Shown: positions 35,041 through 43,257, counted from the stretch's first letter. The stretch is DNA of 64,000 nt from VFMC01 sp040380855 (GCA_040380855.1 JBEIIG010000003.1:70394-134393); one strand, 5' to 3'. Notes: a model not told the origin generated them from the sequence alone. A program made the numbers and translations.

Positions 35041-35833
35041 GATAGCCCCAGTCGCGAAGCGCCTGCACGATCCGTGCCGCTGCATCACGCGGGGCGAGCA
35101 CGACGCTCTCGCCACGGGTGGAGGTGCCACCAGCGTCGGTGAGGGCGCGCAGGCGGTCGAGCGCCTGGTCGCCGACGGGTGCGGCGAGGGCCCGAGCCCG
35201 CGGGCGGTAGGGGGTGACCACCGCCGCTGTCGCATGCCGACCCGCAGTCGCCGCCACCACGTGCACCGGGGCCGCCTGCGCATCGAGCAGCTGGCGCAGC
35301 CCGGCGCGCCGCAGCGTGGCCACCGAACCCTCCACCGACAACACGCACGGCGTCGGCACCTCGAGCACCTCACGCCGGCCGCCGTCGAGGCGGCGGGTGG
35401 CGCGGATGGTGCCTGCTGTCTCGACAGCGACCAGGCCGAGCGCCTGCGCTGCGCCCAATCGGTGGGCCAGATACGCGGGCACCGAGCCGGTGCCGCGGTC
35501 GAGCGAGTAGTCGCCACACACCACCACTGATGCGCCGTTCGAGTCGAGGCGCTCGATCTCGTCGGCCAACGCGTCGGCAACGTCGCGCGACTCGGCATCG
35601 ACGGGGAGGTCGATGCGCACCACCCGCGACGCACCGCACGCCACCGCCGTGCGCAGCGCCCGGTCGGCGCCCGTCGGGCCGGCGGTCATCACCACCACGG
35701 GTTCGCCCCGTTCGGCGCCGAGGGTGAGCGCGATCTCGAGCGCGGCGCGGTCGGCAGGCGACACCCCGGCGAACCGTTCGTCGTCGGGGGCGTCGGGCTG
35801 GGCGAGCCACTTCAGGCAGGCGACGATGCTCAT
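35033..35833 (-). CDS. etfB: Electron transfer flavoprotein beta subunit (mycofactocin-associated type)
   Basis: This 266-residue protein begins MSIVACLKW, like EtfB/FixA. It has LEIALTLGAERGEPVVVMTAGP and a central VVCGDYSLDRGTGSVPAYLAHRLGA, the subunit-interface loop that in EtfB binds nucleotide. It is divergent from housekeeping EtfB and fits the ETF pair found near mycofactocin genes. It is the last gene of the OYE-etfA-fixC-fixX-etfB operon. The start is ATG 35833, in an ATGA overlap with fixX. Confidence 0.82.
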   Translation of the reverse strand: MSIVACLKWLAQPDAPDDERFAGVSPADRAALEIALTLGAERGEPVVVMTAGPTGADRALRTAVACGASRVVRIDLPVDAESRDVADALADEIERLDSNGASVVVCGDYSLDRGTGSVPAYLAHRLGAAQALGLVAVETAGTIRATRRLDGGRREVLEVPTPCVLSVEGSVATLRRAGLRQLLDAQAAPVHVVAATAGRHATAAVVTPYRPRARALAAPVGDQALDRLRALTDAGGTSTRGESVVLAPRDAAARIVQALRDWGYLA

Positions 35834-36138
35834 GTGCGCCGGAACACCACGCCGTGGCCGCCGTCGGGGTAGGTCCACGTGATGGCACCCTCGCGGTTGC
35901 AGACCAGGTAGCACGTGCCGCACTCGAAACACTGCTCGTAGTTGAACACCACGCCACCGTCGCTGGTGGGGACGAACAGGTTGGCCGGGCAGGCCACCAC
36001 ACACTCGCGGGTGCTGCAGTCGGCGCACGCCTTGCCGTCGACCACGATGTGGGCGCGTTCGTGCACGTCGAACCGGGCCGTCGCCATGCGGTCCTGGAAC
36101 GAGATCTCGGGCCAGATGCGGTCGCGCTCGATGGTCAT
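35830..36138 (-). CDS. fixX: FixX-like ferredoxin of the ETF:quinone oxidoreductase
   Basis: This 102-residue protein has two cysteine clusters: CADCSTRECVVACPANLF and CFECGTCYLVC. They suit one or two iron-sulfur clusters of the FixX/ferredoxin type. It should relay electrons to or from FixC at the membrane. It overlaps both neighbours by 4 bp (ATGA on each side), showing tight stoichiometric coupling. The start is ATG 36138; a longer frame to 36162 would run into fixC. Confidence 0.88.
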   Translation of the reverse strand: MTIERDRIWPEISFQDRMATARFDVHERAHIVVDGKACADCSTRECVVACPANLFVPTSDGGVVFNYEQCFECGTCYLVCNREGAITWTYPDGGHGVVFRRT

Positions 36139-37445
36139 CCGAAGCTCCTGAAACCGGTCCATCCGTCGCGCATCAGATCGCGGCGGCGCACACCCACGCG
36201 CTTGCGTTCGCCGGCCACGATGCGGCGCAGGCCGGGCTTGGGGTGCGGGTTGTCGACGTGGAACATCCGCTCGGCCACCCCGGTGACGAGTTCGGGATAC
36301 AGGTGCTGCACCCGATCGCTCAGCACCAGTTCCGGCGCCCGGCGCAGTTTGCGGTGATCGCGCAGCACGAACGTGTCGTCGAGGCGGCGCCGATAGCCCG
36401 CCAACCCCTTCTCGGTGGTGTCGCCCGCGCTGATCGCATCGAGCGCAGCCTCACCCGCGTACATGCCGCTCGCCATCGCGAAGTTCACACCCTCGAGCCA
36501 GATGCCCGCCGCCAGGCACATCGCCGCCGCGTCGCCGGCCACGAGCAGACCGGGCCCCACCAGCTTGGGCATCATCGACAGCCCGGCTTCGGGGATCACG
36601 TGCGCCGAGTACTCCTTCAGTTCGGCACCCTCCACCAAGGGGGCGATCGCCGCGTGGGCCTTCAGGCCGGCGATGATCTCCTCGGGGCGACGCTTCTGGG
36701 CTGCCAGCTTCGGCAGTTTCAGCACCACGCCGACGGCCACGGTGTCGAGGTTGGTGTACACGAACCCGCCGCCGTTCACCCCGCCGGTGCCGCCGAGGAT
36801 CTCGATGTCGACACCGTCGCGATCGCGCACACCGAAGCGCTCGTCGATCACCTCTTTCGGAAGCGCCAGCGTCTCTTTCACCCCGAGGGTGTAGTGCTTT
36901 GCGTCGACCGAGCCGTACAGGCCGGCTTCCTTGGCGACGAAGCTGTTCACGCCGTCGCAGGCGATGACGACGTGCGCCGTGAGGTCGCCGTCGGGCCGAT
37001 CGGTGCGTACGCCGATCACCCGGCCGCCGGCATCGCGCAGCAAGCCGATGACGGTGGTGCTGCACACCAGCTGTGCCCCGGCGGCTTCGGCGTGGCCGGC
37101 CAGCCAGTGGTCGAAGTCGGGACGGTACGCGGTGGCACCGTTGTAGGGCGGTGCGCCCCAGGCCTCGTTGCGGAAGTCGACGGTGAGCGCCTTGGTGTCG
37201 GTGAGCACCATGGTCGAGCGGCGCGTCACCCACCGCTGCACCGGAGCCTCGGCCCACCACTCGGGGATGAGCGCATCGAGGATGCGTGGGTACACCACTC
37301 CGCCGTACATGTTCTTGCTGCCCGGGAACGGCCCGCGTTCGAGCAGCACCACCGACAACCCCGCCCGCGCCAGCGTGATGGCCGCGCACGACCCTGCCGG
37401 GCCGGCGCCCACCACGATGGCGTCGACGTCGCGTCGTTCGGTCAC
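36135..37445 (-). CDS. fixC: FixC-like electron transfer flavoprotein:quinone oxidoreductase
   Basis: This 436-residue flavoprotein has the FAD motif AIVVGAGPAGSCAAITLARAG, GSKNMYGGVVY, and a second FAD contact GPGLLVAGDAAAMCL followed by GIWLEGVNFAMASGMYAGEAA. FixC takes electrons from EtfAB and passes them to quinone. The ferredoxin-like part that is fused in eukaryotic ETF-QO is here the separate FixX. Start GTG 37445 lies in a GTGA overlap with etfA. The protein should sit on the inner face of the membrane. Confidence 0.92.
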   Translation of the reverse strand: MTERRDVDAIVVGAGPAGSCAAITLARAGLSVVLLERGPFPGSKNMYGGVVYPRILDALIPEWWAEAPVQRWVTRRSTMVLTDTKALTVDFRNEAWGAPPYNGATAYRPDFDHWLAGHAEAAGAQLVCSTTVIGLLRDAGGRVIGVRTDRPDGDLTAHVVIACDGVNSFVAKEAGLYGSVDAKHYTLGVKETLALPKEVIDERFGVRDRDGVDIEILGGTGGVNGGGFVYTNLDTVAVGVVLKLPKLAAQKRRPEEIIAGLKAHAAIAPLVEGAELKEYSAHVIPEAGLSMMPKLVGPGLLVAGDAAAMCLAAGIWLEGVNFAMASGMYAGEAALDAISAGDTTEKGLAGYRRRLDDTFVLRDHRKLRRAPELVLSDRVQHLYPELVTGVAERMFHVDNPHPKPGLRRIVAGERKRVGVRRRDLMRDGWTGFRSFG

Positions 37446-38704
37446 GGCCGTGCCCCGCTCGATGACGCGGCGCCAGCCGTGGTGCCGGTCGCGGTGGCCC
37501 TGGACTCGCTGGCCCCGGACTCGCTGGCCACCGGCCCGGCGGCGAGCAGGTCGACGAGGTGGGCGAGCACCTCGTTCGCATCGGCCACCACGGCGAGATC
37601 GGCCAACTGCATCATCGGGCAGTGGGCATCGGTGTTCACGCTGATGATGTGGTCGGGGTGGCCGAGGCCACTGGTGTGCTGCACGGCACCACTCACACCG
37701 AACGCCAGGTACAACTGCGGGTCGACCACCACACCCGTCGTGCCGATCTGGCGCTCGTGTGGCACCCAGCCTCGGTCGGTGATCACCCGGGTGGCGCCGA
37801 CGCTGGCACCGATGGCACTGCCCAAGGCCGCCAGTCGGTCGAACTGCTCCGACGACGACAGCCCAGCACCGCCACCGACGATGCGGCCGGCCTCGGCGAG
37901 GTCGATCGTCGCCGGATCGGGGCCGATCACCTCCACCACGCGGGCATCGAGATGATCGGGCCGCGACGAGCCTCGAATGCCCGTCGTGCCGGTTGTGCCG
38001 GTTGTGCCGGTTGTGCCGGTTGTGCCGGCGTCGCTCACCGAGCCGAGGTCGCTCGTCTCGGCAAGGGTGATCTCGACCACGGCGGCCGGGCCGGTGCTGT
38101 CGGCCGGGTCGACACCACGGACCCCGATCTGCAGCGTGGCAACGAACGTCGACGGCGGAGCCAGGGTGTGCATCGCCAGGCCGCCACCCCGCGCCAGTAC
38201 CACACGCTCGGCCGACACCTGCACGGCGCCGGCGAACAGCACCCGGTCGAGCGCCGCCGCGAGGCGAGGCGCCAGGTCGCGGCCATCGGGCGCTGCGGGC
38301 AGGACGACGATCGGTTCCCTCACCAGGAGTGGGACGAGCGCCGCCGCCCACTGGGCCGGCTGGAACTCACCGAGTTCGAGGCAGCGCACGCTGACCTGCG
38401 CGCTGGTTCCGGCGTTGGTGGCGGCGTTGGTCCCGGTGTCGGTTCCGGTGTCGGTTCCGGCGTTGGTGGCGGCGTTGGTCCCGGTGTCGGTTCCGGCGTT
38501 GGTGGCGGCGTTGGTGGCGGCGTTGGTCCCGGTGTCGGTTCCGGTGTTGGTGCCGGCGGCAGCGGGCTCCGGGAGCCCGGCGGCAGCAGCACGTGTCCCC
38601 GTGCCTACGAGCAGCGCCCGGCCTCCACACTCGGCCACCGCCTCGGCGGCACCGGCGGGCAGTGTGGCATCGCGGACCGGGATGAGAGCGAGCATGGTGG
38701 TCAC
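37442..38704 (-). CDS. etfA: Electron transfer flavoprotein alpha subunit with low-complexity insertions
   Basis: This 420-residue protein has the EtfA FAD-binding C-terminal domain: GRIVGGGAGLSSSEQFDRL, GATRVITDRGWVPHERQIGTTG, VVVDPQLYLAFGVSGAVQHTSG and HIISVNTDAHCPMMQLADLAVV. The N-terminal half carries a long Thr/Asn/Ala/Gly insertion (about residues 50-102, NAGTDTGT-type units). A second GTT repeat lies near residue 230. Neither is part of the EtfA core and both are encoded by tandem repeats. Start GTG 38704 sits in a GTGA overlap with the OYE gene; ATG 38695 is an alternative. Confidence 0.88.
   Translation of the reverse strand: MTTMLALIPVRDATLPAGAAEAVAECGGRALLVGTGTRAAAAGLPEPAAAGTNTGTDTGTNAATNAATNAGTDTGTNAATNAGTDTGTDTGTNAATNAGTSAQVSVRCLELGEFQPAQWAAALVPLLVREPIVVLPAAPDGRDLAPRLAAALDRVLFAGAVQVSAERVVLARGGGLAMHTLAPPSTFVATLQIGVRGVDPADSTGPAAVVEITLAETSDLGSVSDAGTTGTTGTTGTTGTTGIRGSSRPDHLDARVVEVIGPDPATIDLAEAGRIVGGGAGLSSSEQFDRLAALGSAIGASVGATRVITDRGWVPHERQIGTTGVVVDPQLYLAFGVSGAVQHTSGLGHPDHIISVNTDAHCPMMQLADLAVVADANEVLAHLVDLLAAGPVASESGASESRATATGTTAGAASSSGARP
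37986..38030 (-). repeat. 9-bp tandem repeat in etfA (GTT units)
   Basis: Five copies of GTGCCGGTT on the plus strand encode Gly-Thr-Thr repeats between the two halves of EtfA. Confidence 0.9.
38402..38565 (-). repeat. Mixed 12-bp tandem repeats in etfA linker
   Basis: Interleaved units of the GGTGTCGGTTCC and GCGTTGGTGGCG type encode repeating TGTD, TNAA and NAGT motifs over about 50 residues. All unit lengths are multiples of three. Confidence 0.9.
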
Positions 38705-40806
38705 CTGACGGCGGCTCCGGCGCGTTCGCCTTCCACCACCGCGGCATGGGCGCGGCGGGGGGCCACACAATCACCTGCCCGTTCGACGCTCACCCCGGCT
38801 GACTTCAGGTCGTGGTAGAGCCACTCCACCGGGTTCCCGGGCACGGCCAGCACCACCCAGTCGAAGCGGCGGGTCTGGTTGGTGCCGGTGGGGTGATGCA
38901 GCAGGGTGAGTTCGTTGCCGGCGATGCCCATCGGTACGAGGTCGGTGCTCTGCACGATGCCCTTGGCCGATGCACGCATCCACCAGTTCTCCATGTCGAG
39001 CGTGACGCCGAGATCTTGGCCCACCACCATGCCGGGCGTGACGATCTCGACCGTGCAGCCGCGGTCGGCCAGCAGTTCGGCGACGCTCGTGGCGTGATGG
39101 AATCCGATCTCGTCGACCACCACGACATCGCCGTGCGGGTCGGCCGCGCCGGTGAGCACATCGCGCACGTCGCACACGTTCGGTGCGTCGACGGGTGCCC
39201 ACCACGGACGCTGCGGCTCGGCCCCGGTGGCGACGATCACGTGGTCGGGGGCCTTCTCGGCGACGAAGCCGGGCCAGACGCCGACGCCGTACTCGATGGA
39301 CACGCCGAGCCGGCGGCACTCGGTGAGTTGGTTGCGGACGATGTCGCCGAACTCGGCCCGGTTGGGCACACTGGCCGCCAGCCGAACCTGGCCGCCCGCC
39401 TGGGCTTCCTTCTCGTACACCGTCACCTGATGACCCGCCCGTGCGGCGCTGATGGCGGCCTGCAGGCCGGCCGGCCCGGCGCCCACGACCATTACGTTTC
39501 TGGGGCTGTGGGTGGCCTGGTTATTCGTGGCAGACGAGGTGCTCGTGGAGTTCGCTGCGTTCGCTGCGTTCGTGGTGCTCGCTGCGTTCGTGGTGCTCGC
39601 TGCGTTCGTGGTGCTCGTGGCGCTTCGGGCCGACCCGCCCTGCTGCCTCGCTGCGGTCTTGGCTGTCAGCTCCACCGACCGGGCTGCATACTCGGCCTCG
39701 CGGCCCGTCCGTGGGTTCTCGATGCACCCGAGCCAGCGGTTCAGGCCCATCCGACCGACGCACTCCTGGTTGCAGCTGAGGCACAGGCGGATCTCGTCGG
39801 TGGCGCCGGCCCGAGCCTTGGCGGCGAAGTCGGGGTCGGCGATCTGGCCGCGCACGATCCCCACCAGGTCGCAGTGTCCTTCGGCGAGCGCCCGCTCGGC
39901 CTGGAGCGGATCCTTGAACCGGCCCACACCCACGACGGGCAGGTCGACCGCTTTGCGGAACGCACTGGGGATGAACAGCGCATACCCGGGTGGGATGTGC
40001 ATGCTCGCCTCGATCATGAACAGACTGGCCGTCGCCACGCCGATCGAGGTGTTGATGTAGTCGACATGGCCGGTGGCCTCGACGATGCGGGCGATCTCGA
40101 CGGCGTCGTCGATGGTGGTGCCGCCCTCGATCAGTTCGTCACCGCAGATGCGTACCCCGAGTGCCAACCGGTTACCGATCACCCGCCGCACCGCGGCGAC
40201 GATCTCGGTGAGCAGCCGGGCCCGGTTGGCGATGCTGCCGCCGTAGGCATCGGTGCGCTTGTTCGTGGCGGGCGACAGGAAGCCGCGCACGATCGACGAG
40301 TGGCTGCACTGCAGTTCGATGCCGTCGAACCCACCTTCGGCGCAGTGCTCGGCCACCAGTGCGTAGCCGGCGATGATCTCGTCGATCTCGGCCTGGTCGA
40401 CCGCCTTGGGCACCTCACGGAACAGGGGATCGGCCACCGCCGAAGGGGCCCACACCGGCAGCCGTGAATACATCGAGCTGGCCTGGCCGCCGTTGTGGTT
40501 GATCTGGGCGAAGATCGGCGTGCGGTGCCGGTGCACTGCATCGGTGATCGCTCGGTACCCGGGGATGACATCGCGATGGAAGCCGTGGATCAGTTTCTCG
40601 TACGGCCAGTCGGTGGGGTGGGTGCTGTGCTCTTCGGTGATGATCAGGCCGGCGCCTCCGGCGGCACGGGCGGCGTAGTAGGCGGCGTGCTGCTCGGTCG
40701 GCTTGCCGTCGCGCGCATAGTTGGTGAGGTGCGCCGAGAAGACGATGCGATTCCGCGTCGAAACCGGGCCCAACTCGAGCGGGTTCCACAGGTACCGGTA
40801 CGCCAT
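38701..40806 (-). CDS. OYE/FadH-type FMN-[4Fe-4S]-FAD oxidoreductase (mycofactocin-associated OYE family)
   Basis: This 701-residue protein has an N-terminal FMN barrel (residues about 1-340: NPLELGPVSTRNRIVFSAHL, FAQINHNGGQ, AYGGSIANRARL) and cysteines CLSCNQECVGRMGLNRWLGC for a 4Fe-4S cluster. A repeat-rich linker follows, then an FAD/NAD domain starting VMVVGAGPAGLQAAI. 2,4-dienoyl-CoA reductase and dimethylglycine-type demethylases share this layout. Standing first in an operon with etfA-fixC-fixX-etfB suggests it donates electrons to the ETF. ATG 40806 lies 6 nt after a minus-strand TAGAGT (40813-40818). Confidence 0.9.
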   Translation of the reverse strand: MAYRYLWNPLELGPVSTRNRIVFSAHLTNYARDGKPTEQHAAYYAARAAGGAGLIITEEHSTHPTDWPYEKLIHGFHRDVIPGYRAITDAVHRHRTPIFAQINHNGGQASSMYSRLPVWAPSAVADPLFREVPKAVDQAEIDEIIAGYALVAEHCAEGGFDGIELQCSHSSIVRGFLSPATNKRTDAYGGSIANRARLLTEIVAAVRRVIGNRLALGVRICGDELIEGGTTIDDAVEIARIVEATGHVDYINTSIGVATASLFMIEASMHIPPGYALFIPSAFRKAVDLPVVGVGRFKDPLQAERALAEGHCDLVGIVRGQIADPDFAAKARAGATDEIRLCLSCNQECVGRMGLNRWLGCIENPRTGREAEYAARSVELTAKTAARQQGGSARSATSTTNAASTTNAASTTNAANAANSTSTSSATNNQATHSPRNVMVVGAGPAGLQAAISAARAGHQVTVYEKEAQAGGQVRLAASVPNRAEFGDIVRNQLTECRRLGVSIEYGVGVWPGFVAEKAPDHVIVATGAEPQRPWWAPVDAPNVCDVRDVLTGAADPHGDVVVVDEIGFHHATSVAELLADRGCTVEIVTPGMVVGQDLGVTLDMENWWMRASAKGIVQSTDLVPMGIAGNELTLLHHPTGTNQTRRFDWVVLAVPGNPVEWLYHDLKSAGVSVERAGDCVAPRRAHAAVVEGERAGAAVR
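39552..39625 (-). repeat. 18-bp tandem repeat in the OYE interdomain linker
   Basis: About three copies of GCTGCGTTCGTGGTGCTC encode Thr-Asn-Ala-Ala-Ser-Thr units between the iron-sulfur segment and the FAD domain. Confidence 0.9.
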
Positions 40807-40874
40807 GGCAGCACTCTAGGGGTCACCCCATCGGCCCGTCCTGCCCAGCCCCACCCACGACACGTGTCCTGTGT

Positions 40875-41010
40875 CGGGTTGCCGGGTTGCCGGGTTGCCG
40901 GGTTGCCGGGTTGCCGGGTTGCCGGGTTGCCGGGTTGCCGGATTGCCGGACTGCCGGATTGCCGGATTGCCGGACTGCCGGATTGTTGGGTCGTCGGGTC
41001 GTCGGGTCGC
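40875..41010 (+). repeat. 8-bp tandem repeat array (GGGTTGCC), about 16 units
   Basis: Exact GGGTTGCC units from 40876 to about 40940 grade into GGATTGCC/GGACTGCC and then GGTCGTC-type units. This array fills most of the 230-bp gap between the OYE gene's 5' end and the end of the PGPGW gene. Apart from the OYE -10, nothing else is seen in that gap. Confidence 0.95.
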
Positions 41011-41036
41011 TGACGCAACCGGTGGTGCGTCGCAGG

Positions 41037-41516
41037 TCAGGCGGTCGGGTCGGGTACGTCGTCTCTCGTCGGCACCATCTCCGGCCGGGCGGCCTTGCCG
41101 TCGATCCAGCGCTGCACTCGCGGGACGAGCGTCGCCAGACCCACCACGCCGGCTACCGCCACCGACAGACCGGCGAGGCGGTAGTCGCCGACGAACATGG
41201 CCACGATGCCACCGCCGGTGATCATCGCCAGCGCCGAGAGCGCCAAGGCCACCTTGCCGGCCCGATTGTTGGTGACCTTCGACGCCGCTGCTGCCGCCGT
41301 GCTGGTGGTGCGGTCGAGCGCACGCTCGGCCCAGGCGAACTCAGTGGCCAGGATGGCGAAGCCGAGGATGATGACGATGAACCCCGGGCCGGGGAGTACC
41401 AGCATCGTCACCCCTGCTCCGAGAACACCGAGGCCGGCGAGGAGAACCGCCAGCCGCTTGGTGTTGCGCCCGAACCAGCGCAGAAGCTCCGACAGGGGAT
41501 GAAGATTCAGGCCCAT
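41037..41516 (-). CDS. PGPGW-motif small membrane protein (TIGR02611-like)
   Basis: This 159-residue protein has the hydrophobic hairpin LAVLLAGLGVLGAGVTMLVLPGPGFIVIILGFAILATEF, in which LPGPG is the family mark. Two more membrane segments follow (VALALSALAMITGGGIVAMF and LAGLSVAVAGVVGLATLV). Function unknown. ATG 41516 lies 6 nt after a minus-strand TAGCCT (41523-41528), a leaderless arrangement. Confidence 0.82.
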   Translation of the reverse strand: MGLNLHPLSELLRWFGRNTKRLAVLLAGLGVLGAGVTMLVLPGPGFIVIILGFAILATEFAWAERALDRTTSTAAAAASKVTNNRAGKVALALSALAMITGGGIVAMFVGDYRLAGLSVAVAGVVGLATLVPRVQRWIDGKAARPEMVPTRDDVPDPTA

Positions 41517-41525
41517 GACCCAAGG

Positions 41526-41663
41526 CTACGAACGCACCGCACGGTTCGCGCTGCGCGGGTCGACGAGCGGGTCGACAAGCACGTCGACGAGCGGGTCGGC
41601 GAGCGCGTCGATGACGATGTCGGCGACGGTCTGACGGTGGCACGCCGTTCCAGCCCGCCGGCT
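41526..41663. other. Low-complexity GTCGACGAGCGG-type intergenic sequence
   Basis: Loosely repeated 12-bp units (GTCGACGAGCGG, GTCGACAAGCAC, GTCGGCGAGCGC) lie between 41560 and 41630, downstream of the HNH gene stop. Nothing else is recognised here except the -10 of the PGPGW gene. Confidence 0.6.
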
Positions 41664-43127
41664 TCATGTCCATTGGTGTGCCGGAGGTCCGTTGGCCATG
41701 AGCGGTGTGCCGTCTCGTGCGCGGATGGTGAGGCTGCGGTCGGGTGCGAGCGTGAGGTGCCAGCCCTCTTGGTGGAGTCGGTCGTGGTGGTGTCGGCAGA
41801 GTGGGAGCAGGTTGACCAGGTTGGTGTTGCCGCCGTGTTCCCAGTGGTGGATGTGGTGTGCTTCGGTGATCGACACGTGTCGTGCGCAGCCGGGCACAGC
41901 GCAGGTTCGGTACATGGCGCGCAGGGCGCGTCGTTGTCGGGTGCTGGCGTGTCGTCGGCTGCGGCGGTGATCGAGCGTGACGGGTCGGGCGAGCGACTCG
42001 GTGATCTGGTCGTAGCTGGCGACGGGGTCGCCCTGGGTGATGACGACGCCGTCGCGGTTGACGACGACCGGTACGAATCGTGCGCGGGTGGCGATGGTGC
42101 GGATGGTGTCGATGGGGAGGTCGATGCCGGGGCCGCAATCGACGTGCGAGTGCTGGTGCCTGCCGTGCTCGTAGGTCTGCTGGTCGATCACCACGATCAC
42201 TTCCGGTTTCCCGACCGGACCTGCTGCGCCGGTGATGAGATCGATGAGTGCGTGGGCGCGGAGCCAGTCGAGTGCGTCGAGCGGATCGGTGGGACATTCG
42301 GGTGGGCGGGGTAGCGCGAGGCGTGTCTGGAGTCGATCGTTGAGCTGGTGCACGAACACGGCACCGCGCTCGGGATCGAGTGTGAGGGATGCTTTGACCA
42401 TGCCGGTGTTCGGGTCGGTCCACACCCTGCAACGGGTGTCGCGTTTCTGGCGTTCGAGCCGTTGTTTGCCGTCGTCGGTTTCGATGAGTCGGATCTCGCG
42501 TTGCAACCAGCCTCGGAACTGTTCGACCGTGGCGCGTTGCGCGACGGCGCGGGCGACGAGGTCGGCTTCCAACGCGCGCAACACGGGCCGCAATCGTGGT
42601 TCCAGGGAGCGGACTGCGGTGGTGAACGCGTCGAGATGCTCACCCGACAAGCAGCCCTCATCCATCGATGCTTTCAGTTCGGGTGCCTGCGCCGCCTGAG
42701 CAGCGCGCTCAAGCGCGCGTCCGGCGCCACCTGCTGAACGGCCCGTGGCGCGGGCGTTGATCGCGGCCGGATCGACCCCCGGACGCTGCGCAGCGAGTTG
42801 ACGGAGCCGTTGGTTGAGGTCGATCTCGCGGGCCTGCAGGAACCGTTGCAGGCCGGCCACATCGGACAGCACGGCAGCCACCTCGACATCGTCGAGTGTT
42901 GCGACGTCGGTGGACACGACCCGACCGAACCGGGCGACCAACGACGACCCGCCATGTGCCGGACAGCCGCCCGACACACCTGTCGAACCGCTGCCGGCGC
43001 TGCCACCGATCGAGAGCGCCGGGTCCGACAGGGCCGACGGGGCCGACGGGGCGGCAGCGGGAACGGACGACGCGTCCAGTGGCATACCGCTGTCGAACAC
43101 TGACAACTGACCTGCATCCACGCGCAC
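41664..43127 (-). CDS. DUF222/13E12-repeat HNH endonuclease
   Basis: This 487-residue protein has a DUF222 region (about residues 75-330) and a C-terminal HNH nuclease: CAVPGCARHVSITEAHHIHHW, then GGNTNLVNLLPLCRHHHDRLH, with zinc cysteines and the catalytic His pair. These multicopy actinobacterial proteins are presumed DNA endonucleases, and several mycobacterial 13E12 members carry SOS boxes. Start GTG 43127 abuts a run of nine Gs on the coding strand; GTG 43121 is an alternative. An SOS box and -10 lie about 110-130 bp upstream, implying induction by DNA damage through LexA. Confidence 0.88.
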   Translation of the reverse strand: MRVDAGQLSVFDSGMPLDASSVPAAAPSAPSALSDPALSIGGSAGSGSTGVSGGCPAHGGSSLVARFGRVVSTDVATLDDVEVAAVLSDVAGLQRFLQAREIDLNQRLRQLAAQRPGVDPAAINARATGRSAGGAGRALERAAQAAQAPELKASMDEGCLSGEHLDAFTTAVRSLEPRLRPVLRALEADLVARAVAQRATVEQFRGWLQREIRLIETDDGKQRLERQKRDTRCRVWTDPNTGMVKASLTLDPERGAVFVHQLNDRLQTRLALPRPPECPTDPLDALDWLRAHALIDLITGAAGPVGKPEVIVVIDQQTYEHGRHQHSHVDCGPGIDLPIDTIRTIATRARFVPVVVNRDGVVITQGDPVASYDQITESLARPVTLDHRRSRRHASTRQRRALRAMYRTCAVPGCARHVSITEAHHIHHWEHGGNTNLVNLLPLCRHHHDRLHQEGWHLTLAPDRSLTIRARDGTPLMANGPPAHQWT

Positions 43128-43233
43128 CCCCCCCCTGCGCCCACACCAGCAGGCGACCAGCGATCAACCGAACGAGCGGAAACCCGACGGACGGGTTCGA
43201 TCCGGTTCCGAGGGGAAGATCGGAACGCCGCCA

Positions 43234-43257
43234 ACCCTAATCGAACACCTGTTCGAT
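43234..43257 (-). promoter_or_regulatory. LexA-type SOS box adjoining a -10 element
   Basis: ATCGAACACCTGTTCGAT (43240-43257) is a perfect 8-bp inverted repeat with a 2-bp centre. It contains GAAC-N4-GTTC, the actinobacterial/Gram-positive LexA consensus. On the minus strand it is directly followed by TAGGGT (43234-43239), a -10 box for the HNH gene, so LexA bound here would block RNA polymerase. Confidence 0.75.

Noticed and set aside
41664..43127. HNH/DUF222 gene as part of an insertion sequence or group II intron.
   Set aside because: No terminal inverted repeats, target duplication or reverse transcriptase were found around it.
42674..43234. Upstream open frame from TTG 43234, possibly fused to the HNH gene by slippage at the G9 tract.
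   Set aside because: The encoded residues show no domain, and the TTG directly abuts the -10 box, so it would not be transcribed as a start. A functional frameshift is not supported.
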